In this document: positions 9,886-19,275 of the stretch, piece by piece
Numbering within the stretch: position 1 is the stretch's first letter
Layout: each line of letters starts with the position of its first letter
Assembly (NCBI RefSeq): GCF_006439335.1
Contig: NZ_SAWY01000019.1
Location: forward strand, 108,401-172,400
Source: Litorilituus lipolyticus
GTDB taxonomy: Bacteria; Pseudomonadota; Gammaproteobacteria; Enterobacterales; Alteromonadaceae
Length of the DNA: 64,000 nucleotides
Reading direction: 5' to 3'
Notes under the pieces: model-generated
The model's input: the letters and a program-made list of their open reading frames with translations, nothing else
Told to the model about the DNA's origin: nothing
The model's database searches: none
Made by a program: the position numbers and the translations under genes

Positions 9886-9915
9886 TTGACATATTTACCT
9901 GTCAAAGTGTACATT
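9886..9915 (+). promoter_or_regulatory. Candidate promoter/operator of the Lrp-type gene
   Basis: A consensus -35 (TTGACA, 9886-9891) with a possible -10 TACATT at 9910-9915 (18-bp spacing) predicts a start near 9922, only a few bases before the coding region. TTGACA forms an inverted repeat with TGTCAA (9900-9905), spacer 8 bp, so a dimeric regulator bound here would block the promoter. Autoregulation by the Lrp-type protein is inferred. Confidence 0.5.
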
Positions 9916-9927
9916 GATAGCTAGATT

Positions 9928-10386
9928 ATGAATGTAACTATGAAAGTGGAGTATAGTTTGCTAACTGAAAAAGATGAAGAATTGCTGTCAATCTTACAAG
10001 TTAATGCCAGAGCAAGTGTCTCTGATATTGCCAGAGCAACAGGCGTTTCAAGAACCGCGATTCAAAACCGTTTAAATAAACTTGAAAACAATAATGTAAT
10101 CAAAGCCTACAGTGTAGTACTTGATAGTGCCTATACTAGCGGCCTTATTTCTTCAAACGTTTCATTAAAAGTAAAACCAAACTTACGACAACCTATATGC
10201 GTGGCATTAAGAAAAGTACCTCAGATCAGTCATATTCACTCAATCAGTGGAGAATATGACTTGCTGGTGACAATTCAAGCCAGCACTTTAGAAAAGCTGA
10301 GTGAGGTGCTCAATATTGTTTGCTCAACAGAAGGAGTTGAAAGAACCAACTCAGCCATTATTTTAGATACGATATTTGAACGTTAA
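9928..10386 (+). CDS. Lrp/AsnC-family transcriptional regulator
   Basis: 152 residues. N-terminal winged HTH (about 12-60: LLSILQVNARASVSDIARATGVSRTAIQNRLNKLE) and a C-terminal RAM domain (about 75-150) with the usual ISGEYDLLVTIQA core. It regulates genes in response to amino acids as an octamer of dimers. Divergent from kbl-tdh, so threonine or glycine control of that operon is likely but inferred. No Shine-Dalgarno is visible before ATG 9928 or the alternative ATG 9940; the predicted promoter would give an almost leaderless message. Confidence 0.92.
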   Translation: MNVTMKVEYSLLTEKDEELLSILQVNARASVSDIARATGVSRTAIQNRLNKLENNNVIKAYSVVLDSAYTSGLISSNVSLKVKPNLRQPICVALRKVPQISHIHSISGEYDLLVTIQASTLEKLSEVLNIVCSTEGVERTNSAIILDTIFER

Positions 10387-10605
10387 ATTTTAATGGTTGA
10401 TATGTAATTTTAAAGTTTGATCTAACTGCACAATATCTAAAGCATCGAAGAGCTTAAAGCAATCAAAAATGGAAATTACCTTTATAATAAAGAAAGGCTC
10501 TTAAACCTATATTAATTCTAATTAAGAAACAGCCTATTTAAGTATGATTTTTCCACTCTGGAAGGCTGTAATGTATTTCCGTTATAAACGCGTAATCTAT
10601 GTAGA

Positions 10606-13600
10606 TTAATATTGCCTCACCCGTAGCCTAAAGCTATTTAGAAATAAAATTGTCAATAAAACTAGAAGATGCGATATTCCTATCGACCCACCACCAGAAG
10701 ATGAGGATTCAGAGGGTGTATCAGTTACAGGTGTGGGCACATTTGATATGCTCTCTTCAACAACAATCGAAATGCTTCCTACAGTTTCTTCAGAAACTGA
10801 GTCATTAATTGATATTTGAATAGTATAATTACCAGCAGGGGCACTACTTATAATCAAATTACCTTGTTGGTCTAATGCTATTCCTTCAATACTTGGAGAT
10901 AAACTCAATATCAAAGGATCCCCATCAATATCTTCAATAAAAGGATATAAATTAAGTGTATAGTCCTCATCTACTTTAAGCTTAATCTCAGATAATAAGT
11001 GAAGGTTAGAAATAGGGCTTCGATTTCGGTTTTTAATATTAAATGTATAAGGCAATGAAGTAGTCTCACTTTCATCATCAGAAACTATTACTTCAATATT
11101 ATCAAATATCCCCGTAGCACCATTTGGAATAAAACCATTAATCAGCCCATTATTATCAATAGATAGCCAGCTGGGTTGATTATTTAGTTTGTACGTTAAT
11201 GGCCCCAGATCAGGGTCACTAGCTCTATACGGAATATTAACAAGATCACCAGTTTCATAAAAATATTCTTCACCTGATTCTACTATTGGAGTACGGTTTT
11301 CAACGATATTTACACAATGTTGTTTTAATATACATTCAATATCTAAAACTGAAATTTCATTCGATTTTTCAGTACCTCCGAGTCTAAAAGCTATAAAACT
11401 ACTACTTTCAATAGCTTCTCCTTTAACAGAACCTTCAACACCTGGCCTTAAATCTAACATGTGCATCTGAGCAGTTTCTGTATCAAAAATAAAAAGCTCT
11501 TTGTACGTAATGATCCGCTCATCTGTAACTACATGATCTGTTCTCGTGGCATACACTCCGTATAAGTATTTCCCATTTGCACTGACTTTATATTCTCCAA
11601 TATCAATATTTAAATCTTCAGGTTTTGAATCAAAAACTTTAAGCATTTCATCATTCTTCACTATAAACAAATCATCAGAGTGATGATTTTTTAAATATAT
11701 TCCATTTAAAGTAAATATAGGTTCCCACGAGCTAGTTAAACTTATATTCGAAGAAAAGTCGTTATAGATGATTCGGTTTTCATTATCTTCAAGAGACACT
11801 TCATATAAAGAGCCTTTCCATATAAAATATGATTTATTATTGAATTTATTAAAATAAATTTCATCATATAGCACCACGTTGCTTTCTGGTAAGGTAATGC
11901 TAAATGCTGTGGTTAGTGTTTCTGATGCACAATCAAATACCTTCACTTCATGATCATATCTAATAACCAGTTTGCCTGTTGAACGAGTATTTTGATAAAC
12001 ATATAGTTGTTCTGACTCACCCAGTATCGTTGTAGATTCGCCATTATCAAATTGCATTAATTTATTATTTAAGCTATTGCCAGCTAGAAAATATAACTTA
12101 TCGCTACAGGTGAATACTTGGTCTGCATTTTCATTTCCAATCTCATAAGTAATATTTGATTTAAGATCCGTTACAGTCCAAATTGAATCCTTTCGACTAA
12201 AAACTTGGCTATTAATGATATTAATAACATCACTACCACTAGGCAGCACAATCTCTTGGGTAGTGAAGTCTACAAGATTAATCGCAAATAGATTGTTTCC
12301 TGTTGTTGTGATATAAGCTGTATTACCACTGTCATACCAGACAAAATTACTAATTCCATAATCTAGCGTAAACTCATATTTTTTTCCGTTAAAGGTTAAT
12401 CCATAATACTTTACATAATCAGAGTGTTCTCCCGATCTTAGTAGCCAGCCATTATCAATAGTATGTATAGAAGAAATCCAACTACGATCAGTTTGCCTAT
12501 TTCTTTTTGAAAGCAAAATAGGTTTAAAGTACTTTGCATCAGGACTAGTCTTATAAAGACCAGGGTAAGGAAATTTTCCTTCTAAGTATAAATTCCCTTT
12601 ATATATTGGATGCTTATTATAGAAATTTGACTCTATATCTTCATGCCCTATTTGATTATGAAAATCTATTCTGCCTCTAATTGATTCTTTTACAAAAGAG
12701 TGTACGTTTAATCGAAATAAAGACTTTCTGTCGCATGATTCTTTTCTATCACAGAAATAACTAACATAAGCAAATAAGTAATCATCCCCACCTTGAACTA
12801 GCTTAATGATCTTCTCCATAAATGATGTATGCGGAAAAAGAGGCAAAATAGAGTCTTGGGTAAAATCAACCTGAAAAAGGTCATAGTACGCATTCAACTG
12901 GTTTTCGTTACCTTTTGATGAATTTCCTTTTATAATCAAACCCTTGCTATTTGCAGCAAAAATCCTAAAATTAGAATGTACGCCAAGTTGAGTTTCACTA
13001 AATCCTTTAATATCGCCATTTTGTTCATTGACACGATAAAGGCAATTTTGCTCGGTCCTGAAATATACATAGTCTCCTTTATTAATAACTTGATCTATTC
13101 CAGTTACTATTTCTGTAGATTGATGACATTCAGGAATATCTTCAATTGATATAAGATCTGTGAAACCGCTATCAGCACCAAAAGAAGCGAAGTAGCTTTT
13201 ATCATTCTTTTTATATGTGAAATAGATTTTTTTATGAAAATCCGCAAATGAAACAGATCCAATTGAAGTGTATACTTTTTGAAAGTCATCAAAAACCATC
13301 GATTTGTTAAAATCAATCAACTCATAAATATGTTTCTTACCACTATCACTGTAAAAAAATTGCTCATTTAGTCTTTGCTTATCGTTTAAATAAGCAGGTG
13401 AACCTATTTTTGGCTTATCTCCCAACAGTGTATATTCATTACTCCTTGCATCATATTTATAGACTTCTAAACCCTGTGTATAAAAGTATTCTTCATTATC
13501 AGTTTTCCATTTAAAACTACTATAATGTGAACTAATACCGAATGGTTCGTGAGAGTATCTCAACTCAAAAGCTGGAGTCCATTTAATAGTACCTGAGTTA

Positions 13601-14004
13601 GTACCATCGGTTATAAAATGATTTTCTACTCCATTATATGCTGTTGCTTGTACAATAAATTCATTGCTACTGTATGGTTTCATACGAATTGAGTTAAATT
13701 TAAGATTTACATCTTTTTCATATAACTTGTTGAATAATAAAACAATCTCATCTGTATCTGGGTTAAGTGCGTAAAGCTCACTAAAGCCATCATCAGTTTT
13801 ACCAACAAATATCAGATTTTTACCTAAGCGATGATAAGAAGTAGGATCATAATAATCAAAATTGCTATTTGATATATATTCTTGGTTGATATCAACTTCA
13901 AACAAACCATTACTTTGTGTTGCACTAAGTGTAAAAGAGCAGAAAACTATAGTTACTAGAAAACAACTAAAGCATAACAATTTGTTTTTTAAGATTATTA
14001 TCAC
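10606..14004 (-). CDS. Large exported protein with Ig-like domains and GlyGly-CTERM sorting signal
   Basis: 1132 residues with a Sec signal (about 1-29, ending TLSATQ). The N-terminal 900 residues are beta-propeller-like repeats; SELYALNPDTDE and ITDGTNSGT recall ELWxxDGT-repeat proteins. Next are two cadherin/He_PIG-like modules (about 930-1095; 'YRASDPDLGPLTYKL', 'IEDIDGDPLILSL'), each with the D-x-D signature of calcium-linked Ig folds. The C-terminus has a Ser/Gly spacer (SSSGGGSIG), a hydrophobic helix and a basic RLRVR tail: the GlyGly-CTERM pattern processed by rhombosortase and linked to type II secretion. GTG start at 14004 with AAGGATT. No enzyme domain recognised; a surface binding role is a guess. 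Confidence 0.75.
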   Translation of the reverse strand: MIIILKNKLLCFSCFLVTIVFCSFTLSATQSNGLFEVDINQEYISNSNFDYYDPTSYHRLGKNLIFVGKTDDGFSELYALNPDTDEIVLLFNKLYEKDVNLKFNSIRMKPYSSNEFIVQATAYNGVENHFITDGTNSGTIKWTPAFELRYSHEPFGISSHYSSFKWKTDNEEYFYTQGLEVYKYDARSNEYTLLGDKPKIGSPAYLNDKQRLNEQFFYSDSGKKHIYELIDFNKSMVFDDFQKVYTSIGSVSFADFHKKIYFTYKKNDKSYFASFGADSGFTDLISIEDIPECHQSTEIVTGIDQVINKGDYVYFRTEQNCLYRVNEQNGDIKGFSETQLGVHSNFRIFAANSKGLIIKGNSSKGNENQLNAYYDLFQVDFTQDSILPLFPHTSFMEKIIKLVQGGDDYLFAYVSYFCDRKESCDRKSLFRLNVHSFVKESIRGRIDFHNQIGHEDIESNFYNKHPIYKGNLYLEGKFPYPGLYKTSPDAKYFKPILLSKRNRQTDRSWISSIHTIDNGWLLRSGEHSDYVKYYGLTFNGKKYEFTLDYGISNFVWYDSGNTAYITTTGNNLFAINLVDFTTQEIVLPSGSDVINIINSQVFSRKDSIWTVTDLKSNITYEIGNENADQVFTCSDKLYFLAGNSLNNKLMQFDNGESTTILGESEQLYVYQNTRSTGKLVIRYDHEVKVFDCASETLTTAFSITLPESNVVLYDEIYFNKFNNKSYFIWKGSLYEVSLEDNENRIIYNDFSSNISLTSSWEPIFTLNGIYLKNHHSDDLFIVKNDEMLKVFDSKPEDLNIDIGEYKVSANGKYLYGVYATRTDHVVTDERIITYKELFIFDTETAQMHMLDLRPGVEGSVKGEAIESSSFIAFRLGGTEKSNEISVLDIECILKQHCVNIVENRTPIVESGEEYFYETGDLVNIPYRASDPDLGPLTYKLNNQPSWLSIDNNGLINGFIPNGATGIFDNIEVIVSDDESETTSLPYTFNIKNRNRSPISNLHLLSEIKLKVDEDYTLNLYPFIEDIDGDPLILSLSPSIEGIALDQQGNLIISSAPAGNYTIQISINDSVSEETVGSISIVVEESISNVPTPVTDTPSESSSSGGGSIGISHLLVLLTILFLNSFRLRVRQY

Positions 14005-14350
14005 TTATAAATCCTTTTTAAGTTGCTAAGATGAAAGAGCGGGTAGAATACATACAAAGATTCGAAATGACAACGTTAGGAAGTATTCTTTTATCTGATT
14101 GAATAAAAACAAGAGCACATAAACTACTTTTTTTAATCATTAAAATAAAGAGTCATTTTATACTACTCCGTAAATCGATATTATAGTCAGTTTTCTTTTC
14201 TACTTACCGTAACTGCCAGCTTTTAGCGAGCAGCTGTCATAAACTTCAAAAAGCACCTAATATCTTCAGTACAGGAATAACGACCTTTTATATTTTTACT
14301 ACGTGCAATATAAAATACTAAAGCTAAAGTTAATTTCAACCATAGCATTT
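14005..14350. other. Gene-free AT-rich spacer between two minus-strand genes
   Basis: 346 bases with no credible open reading frame. It must contain the promoter of the large GlyGly-CTERM protein gene and the 3' end of nothing else. I see only short, weak inverted repeats (for example CAGCT/AGCTG near 14217-14236) and no clear terminator or regulator site. Confidence 0.6.
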
Positions 14351-15256
14351 TCATCGCAATATAGATTTAAGCCATAAAGCAATATCATTCACTAAGTATT
14401 CATTAGCATTAATTAAATACCGGTTAGTTTTGTCGCCTTTAAAAGTTTGCATCTTAGTGCGTTTAGCGCCATTCCAGTCAAACAATTCTTTTGCTGTTGA
14501 GTAACTGGCTTGGTGATGAGTAGAGCCAATAAAGTAGGTAGGGATATCAATTAAATTCTTATAACGCTCTTTATCGCCATAAGTCATTTCAGGTGTGATG
14601 AGCACTAAAGCACTAATATGAATTTTTTCTGCTAATGATACTGCGTAGGCACTCGAGCAACCACTAGCAACTACCGCTATACCTTTGCTTTTATCCATTT
14701 TATTGCGCAAATATTTATATCCTGCTAGTAAATCATCAGCCCAATACGTGGTGAGTAAAGCCACATCGTTTTGATAACTCACAATATCTTTAGCATTCTT
14801 CTTAATTTCAAGCTCAGAAAACCCCTGTGCAACACTTTCACCATAACCGCGTAAATCTAAAGATAAAGTATGTAAACTGTGTAAAGCAATGGTTTCACTT
14901 AACGAGTTATAACGGCTACGATTTGACTGACAATCATGTAGTACAATAACGCCTCCCGTTGATTGCCTTTTTACCTGCGCTTTGGTTTGCTCTTTTACGA
15001 CTTTTTTAGTGGTGAGATAATCACCAACCAACAAGAAATCATGATCTTTATTCGCCTGAATTCGTGCTGTACTCACATAAGGCAGCTTTTCAGTTTTACT
15101 GCCTAGACTGTTCACATTAAGTAATGGATTTTCTTGTAATGAAGGAGTTTGCTGAGCATAGCTACTATTCATTATCATTAGTGCTGTGCAGGTAATCGCA
15201 AACATATGTGCTGGCACACGTTTTAAAAGATTCATCGCGTTTTGCTGATCATTCAT
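14351..15256 (-). CDS. Exported alpha/beta-hydrolase-like protein
   Basis: 301 residues. The signal peptide ends at MNSSYAQQ; translation may begin at 15256 or at the second ATG (MNLLKRVPAHMF, 15235). The hydrolase core is visible: GGVIVLHDCQSNRS (oxyanion strand), LDLRGYGES, and a nucleophile elbow ASGCSSAYA, in which the second elbow Gly is Ala. A candidate Asp is in the strand before GSTHHQ. The substrate cannot be inferred. Divergent from waaA, with a 90-bp gap. Confidence 0.72.
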   Translation of the reverse strand: MNDQQNAMNLLKRVPAHMFAITCTALMIMNSSYAQQTPSLQENPLLNVNSLGSKTEKLPYVSTARIQANKDHDFLLVGDYLTTKKVVKEQTKAQVKRQSTGGVIVLHDCQSNRSRYNSLSETIALHSLHTLSLDLRGYGESVAQGFSELEIKKNAKDIVSYQNDVALLTTYWADDLLAGYKYLRNKMDKSKGIAVVASGCSSAYAVSLAEKIHISALVLITPEMTYGDKERYKNLIDIPTYFIGSTHHQASYSTAKELFDWNGAKRTKMQTFKGDKTNRYLINANEYLVNDIALWLKSILR

Positions 15257-15346
15257 AATGCTGATGCTTAAATTAAATGGAAATTTGTTTATGTTAATTT
15301 TAACTTATTAGTATAATCTACCGACATTATCATAATAGAGCAATGT

Positions 15347-16657
15347 ATGTTCTCCTTGTTATTTTATCGTTTACTTTTCTTATTGTTACTGCCGGTATTA
15401 ATCATTGCTTTGTTGATCCGATCTCGTCGCAACCCTGACTATAGAAAACGCCTTGCTGAGCGCTTAGGTATAATACCCAGTCATTTCAAAACCGGTGGCA
15501 TAGTGTTACACGCTGCCAGCGTAGGCGAAGTTATAGCGTTAACATCTTTTATTGAACAACTGCTTGCAACTTACCCTAGTTTACCAATTACCGTCACCAC
15601 CTTTACACCAACAGGCTCTGCCCAAGTTCAAAAGCTTTTTGGTGATAGAGTGCAACATTGCTACTTGCCTATTGACGTATTGCCTTGTAGCTATTTGTTT
15701 TTAGCCCGATTAAAACCGCAATTAATGATCTTCATGGAAACAGAGTTGTGGCCAAATATCATCGCACAGTGTCAACACAGCCAGATAAAATTATTGTTAA
15801 TTAATGGCCGTTTATCCAATAACTCAGTAGCAAACTACAGCAAAATCAAAGCTTTGATAACGCCAGCCATTAATCGCTTTGACCATATATTGTGTCAAAG
15901 TCAGGAAAACATGGAGAATTTTATCCAATTAGGTTGCCAAGAACAGCGCGCACTGGTGAGCGGAAACTTAAAATTTGATATCAGCATTAATAACGAGCTT
16001 GAAGCGAAACAAGCAGAGCTCGCTAAATCATGTACATTTAAACCAAACAAGCCACGTTCAGTTTGGTTAGTGGCTAGTACTCACCCTGGTGATGAAGCGT
16101 TAGCATTATCTGCCTTTAAACAGATTAAACAACAAGATAAAAATACATTACTCATTTTAGTACCTAGACATCCTGAGCGATTTAATGACGTTGCTCACTT
16201 ATGTCTTGCGCAAAATTTTACTTTATCGAAACGCAGTGACAACACCCCTGTTAGTCAGCAAGATATATGGTTAATTGACACTTTAGGTGAGCTAATGGCC
16301 GCCTTTGGCTTAGCGGATGTTGTCACCATGGGGGGAAGCTTTAGTGATGTTGGCGGTCATAATCCACTTGAGCCTGCACTATTTAAAAAGCCGGTTGTGG
16401 TCGGCAGTAATATGAGTAATTTTAACGAAGTACTCATGCAATTAAAGGATCACCAAGGTATTGTTCAATTAAGTGAGCAAGCGTTAAGTGAACATTTGAC
16501 AAGTACCAGTGCAGAATTAGCCGAATGTGTATCATCACTATTGCTAGATGAAAAACGAAGACAAAAAATTGGTGAAAATGCCCATCTTGTAGTATTGGAA
16601 AACCAAGGTGCAAGCCAACTTTCGCTAGATTATGTGCAAGCACTCATGGCAAGATGA
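15347..16657 (+). CDS. waaA: 3-deoxy-D-manno-octulosonic acid (Kdo) transferase
   Basis: 436 residues, close to E. coli WaaA (425). N-terminal membrane anchor (about 3-24) and a GT-B fold. Recognisable stretches are GGIVLHAASVGEV, the TFTPTGS strand, METELWPN, and the C-terminal donor-site block GGSFSDVGGHNPLEPA. It adds Kdo from CMP-Kdo to lipid IVA on the cytoplasmic face of the inner membrane. Followed 73 bases later by kdkA, suggesting a lipid A-Kdo operon. Whether it adds one or two Kdo residues is uncertain; organisms with KdkA usually have a monofunctional WaaA. Confidence 0.94.
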   Translation: MFSLLFYRLLFLLLLPVLIIALLIRSRRNPDYRKRLAERLGIIPSHFKTGGIVLHAASVGEVIALTSFIEQLLATYPSLPITVTTFTPTGSAQVQKLFGDRVQHCYLPIDVLPCSYLFLARLKPQLMIFMETELWPNIIAQCQHSQIKLLLINGRLSNNSVANYSKIKALITPAINRFDHILCQSQENMENFIQLGCQEQRALVSGNLKFDISINNELEAKQAELAKSCTFKPNKPRSVWLVASTHPGDEALALSAFKQIKQQDKNTLLILVPRHPERFNDVAHLCLAQNFTLSKRSDNTPVSQQDIWLIDTLGELMAAFGLADVVTMGGSFSDVGGHNPLEPALFKKPVVVGSNMSNFNEVLMQLKDHQGIVQLSEQALSEHLTSTSAELAECVSSLLLDEKRRQKIGENAHLVVLENQGASQLSLDYVQALMAR

Positions 16658-16730
16658 TGACTTATTTAAAGATATGTTGTTTGAGGTTCACTGATAAAGC
16701 AGCACCAATCATACATTTGTATTTAACATC

Positions 16731-17465
16731 ATGATAAACGAATTAAATCTACATAATCATTTTTGCCGTTACGATAGCGATAAAGTCAGTAACTTTTCAG
16801 TTGACATGTTATCGGCTAATTATTGGCAAGCAAAAGATGCCATTACAGGAAGTGCGCAAGGTCGTGGCACTACATGGTTTATTCAATACCAAAGCAATGA
16901 ATCAAATTCACCCGTTCAACAATGGGTGCTGCGTCACTATTATCGAGGTGGCCTTATTGGTAAGGTAATAAACGACAGTTATTTTTTTACGGGTATAGAT
17001 CACACTCGTGCTGCGAAAGAGTTTGCCTTGCTTCATCACCTGCAATCACTTAATTTACCAGCGCCTTTGCCCATTGCCTTTGGTGTTAAACGAAGTAGTT
17101 TATTTTATCAGGCAGATTTACTTTCTAGCCGCATTGAAAATGCGCAAGATCTCGTTGCCATTTTGTCTAAACAGACCCTTGATGGGGTGATTTGGCAACG
17201 CATTGGCGCAACAATAAAACGTTTTCATAAACATAATATTTATCACCATGACTTAAATGCCCACAACATTTTACTTGATGATAAACAACAAGTTTTCATC
17301 ATCGATTTCGATCAGGGTGAGGTCAAAAATTGTAGTAATACCGCTTGGAAGCAAGGGAATATTGCTCGCTTAAAACGCTCTTTCGAAAAAGAGAATAACA
17401 AGTTGCCAGAGTTTAACTTTACCCAGCCTAACTGGCAGCAATTAATTACTGGGTACAATAAGTGA
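16731..17465 (+). CDS. kdkA: 3-deoxy-D-manno-octulosonic acid kinase
   Basis: 244 residues, the usual KdkA length. Protein-kinase-like fold: the Gly-rich/Arg start GSAQGRGTTWF, LRHYYRGG, the catalytic loop HHDLNAHNILLD (Asp174, Asn179) and the metal-binding DFD (Asp192). It phosphorylates the 4-OH of Kdo on Kdo-lipid IVA, which substitutes for a second Kdo. Adjacent to waaA and followed after 12 bases by an acetyltransferase gene. Confidence 0.93.
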   Translation: MINELNLHNHFCRYDSDKVSNFSVDMLSANYWQAKDAITGSAQGRGTTWFIQYQSNESNSPVQQWVLRHYYRGGLIGKVINDSYFFTGIDHTRAAKEFALLHHLQSLNLPAPLPIAFGVKRSSLFYQADLLSSRIENAQDLVAILSKQTLDGVIWQRIGATIKRFHKHNIYHHDLNAHNILLDDKQQVFIIDFDQGEVKNCSNTAWKQGNIARLKRSFEKENNKLPEFNFTQPNWQQLITGYNK

Positions 17466-17477
17466 AGAGTTAAGATA

Positions 17478-17969
17478 ATGGACGTAATTATTCGACATAG
17501 TGAATTAAGTGATGTGCCTGCAATCAAAGCCATCTATCAACAAGAAAGTTGTTATGGGGGCACCTTACAACTACCGTATCCAAGTGTCGATAAATGGCAA
17601 AAACGCTTTGAACAAGCCGATAACAACTTTTACAGCCTGATTGCTGAAGTCGACGGCGAAATAGTTGGTCAAATAGGCTTAGATCATTTCAGTAATCCAA
17701 GAAGAAGGCACGTCGCCAACCTAGGTATGGCAGTTTCGGAATACCATCAAGGCAAAGGCATCGGCAAAAAACTGCTCAATGCCATGTTAGAGTTAGCCAA
17801 CAATTGGCTCGCCGTTACCCGGATTGAACTTGAAGTCTACATTGATAACCCAGCAGCGATAAAACTCTACCAATCAAGAGGCTTTGAAATAGAAGGTACA
17901 GCCAAAGGCTACGCCTTTCGACACGGCAAATATGTTGACTGTCACTTGATGGCTAAAGTGTCTTCTTAA
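17478..17969 (+). CDS. GNAT acetyltransferase similar to YhhY/AaaT
   Basis: 163 residues covering a whole GNAT domain. The acetyl-CoA loop is QGKGIGKKLL (about 91-100). Family wording close to E. coli YhhY (AaaT, L-amino-acid N-acetyltransferase) is seen in TLQLPYPS, RRRHVANLGM, NNWLAVTRIELEVYIDN, GFEIEGTAKGYAFR and GKYVDCHLMAKV. Likely acetylates the alpha-amino group of amino acids or analogues in the cytoplasm. Probably co-transcribed with kdkA (12-bp gap) without an evident functional link. Confidence 0.85.
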   Translation: MDVIIRHSELSDVPAIKAIYQQESCYGGTLQLPYPSVDKWQKRFEQADNNFYSLIAEVDGEIVGQIGLDHFSNPRRRHVANLGMAVSEYHQGKGIGKKLLNAMLELANNWLAVTRIELEVYIDNPAAIKLYQSRGFEIEGTAKGYAFRHGKYVDCHLMAKVSS

Positions 17970-17986
17970 GAACACAGGTATAATAA

Positions 17987-18304
17987 ATGAAGAGTATTAT
18001 TGCGCTTATTATCAGCATACTAGTTTTATCAAATTTGGCTTATGCTGAAAAGCGTAAAACCCGTGATATCAGCCACCTGATCAGCAAAAAAGAGTTTTTA
18101 AGCTATAAAGATGTTGCCGATTTCATTGATAAATCGCCCAAAGTCACCGTCATGAAGCCGCCATCAAAAAATGATATTGATGACCAAGGTAGACCTTTTA
18201 CAACCTCGTTGACCGGTTCAGACTGTGATCGTGATGGCAAAATGGATGATAATGCAACCTGTAACGCGGTATTTTACAAACTGTGGTTAAAATACGCCCG
18301 CTAG
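17987..18304 (+). CDS. Small secreted protein, unknown function
   Basis: 105 residues with a clear Sec signal (residues 1-20, SNLAYA followed by EKRK). The mature part is charged and ends in a loop of Asp-rich, two-Cys sequence (DCDRDGKMDDNATC), which could bind calcium or form a disulfide, then KLWLKYAR. I do not recognise the family. It follows the acetyltransferase by 17 bases and probably ends that operon. Confidence 0.6.
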   Translation: MKSIIALIISILVLSNLAYAEKRKTRDISHLISKKEFLSYKDVADFIDKSPKVTVMKPPSKNDIDDQGRPFTTSLTGSDCDRDGKMDDNATCNAVFYKLWLKYAR

Positions 18305-18322
18305 ACTGTTATCAATAATAAA

Positions 18323-19090
18323 TTAGACCCGTGTTCGGTTAATATACTGCTTTCGTAATGTCGTAGGCAATTCTTCAAAGTATTTCATGAATTGTCTTGT
18401 AAAATAGCTATTATCTACAAAGCCTGTTTCATGTGCTATTTGCGCGATAGGACGTTGCGTATCTATTAATAACCGCCTAGCCTGCTCTAATCTAACTTGG
18501 TTAATAAACTGCTTTGGCGTTAACCCTAAATGCTTTTTAAAACGCCTCTCTAACGCACTTATCGATAAATGACTTAAGTGAGCAATCTCTTTCACGGTAA
18601 TCTTTTTAGAATAATGCTCCCGAATGAAGTTAACCGGTATTTTTACTGCATCCATACTCGAGGTGGATGTCTGAGCTTGATTCAAGTGCTTAGATAAGCC
18701 AAAGGTACCAATCACAGTATCATCATTATTGGTCAATACATGTTTTGACGTGATAAACCACGCAATATCTCCATCTACTAATGTATTGACTTCAAGGCGG
18801 TTATTAACTGAAGTTCCTTTCATCACTTTTTGATCATCCACAACAAATTGTTTAGCGATATGCTTTGGAGAAAAGTCAAAATCGGTCTTACCAACCACTT
18901 GCCTTAAGTGCTTGACCCCCAAATGCAAGAGAAAGTACTGATTACCATACACAAACTCACTTTTGCTATTTTTAATCCAACACAACGTGTCTGGCATTAA
19001 ATCAAACAACATCATCAACTGTTCGATACTGACTTGATTTAAAAAATTATTTTTGCTTTGATCCACTCTACTTCCATCAGTCTTGTCCAA
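18323..19090 (-). CDS. PAS-domain AraC-family transcriptional regulator
   Basis: 255 residues. N-terminal PAS domain (about 18-135: LFDLMPDTLCWIKNSKSEFVYGNQYFL, VGKTDFDFSP) and a C-terminal AraC DNA-binding domain (about 150-250) with two HTHs (VKEIAHLSHLSISALERRFKKHLG; PIAQIAHETGFVDNSYFTRQF). This architecture usually senses a small ligand in the PAS pocket and activates a neighbouring operon. It faces the sugar-oxidation operon at 19276 across 185 bp that holds a tandem repeat suited to an AraC dimer. Predicted activator of that operon. Confidence 0.9.
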   Translation of the reverse strand: MDKTDGSRVDQSKNNFLNQVSIEQLMMLFDLMPDTLCWIKNSKSEFVYGNQYFLLHLGVKHLRQVVGKTDFDFSPKHIAKQFVVDDQKVMKGTSVNNRLEVNTLVDGDIAWFITSKHVLTNNDDTVIGTFGLSKHLNQAQTSTSSMDAVKIPVNFIREHYSKKITVKEIAHLSHLSISALERRFKKHLGLTPKQFINQVRLEQARRLLIDTQRPIAQIAHETGFVDNSYFTRQFMKYFEELPTTLRKQYINRTRV

Positions 19091-19142
19091 TTTAGCAGTT
19101 GCGCTGAATTTACACTCACCTTAATTATTCAAAATAACTCTA

Positions 19143-19171
19143 TACAAGAGTTACATCTTGCATTACAAGAG
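19143..19171 (+). promoter_or_regulatory. Tandem 8-bp direct repeat, candidate AraC-type operator
   Basis: TACAAGAG occurs at 19143-19150 and again at 19164-19171, 21 bp start to start (two helical turns), in the same orientation. This is the geometry of AraC-family half-sites and lies between the divergent regulator and the sugar-oxidation operon. Confidence 0.5.
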
Positions 19172-19275
19172 ACGTAAAAATAACAAACGCCGATTTTGTT
19201 ATATTACTCACTGATTTTATCCTACCCTATTTCTATAAAATAATCTTATGCTTTAACCTCATTCAATAATTCTAT

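Noticed and set aside
10440..10500. Possible terminator with AAGAGC/GCTCTT arms after the Lrp-type gene
   Set aside because: Arms are six bases with a long loop and no T-run.
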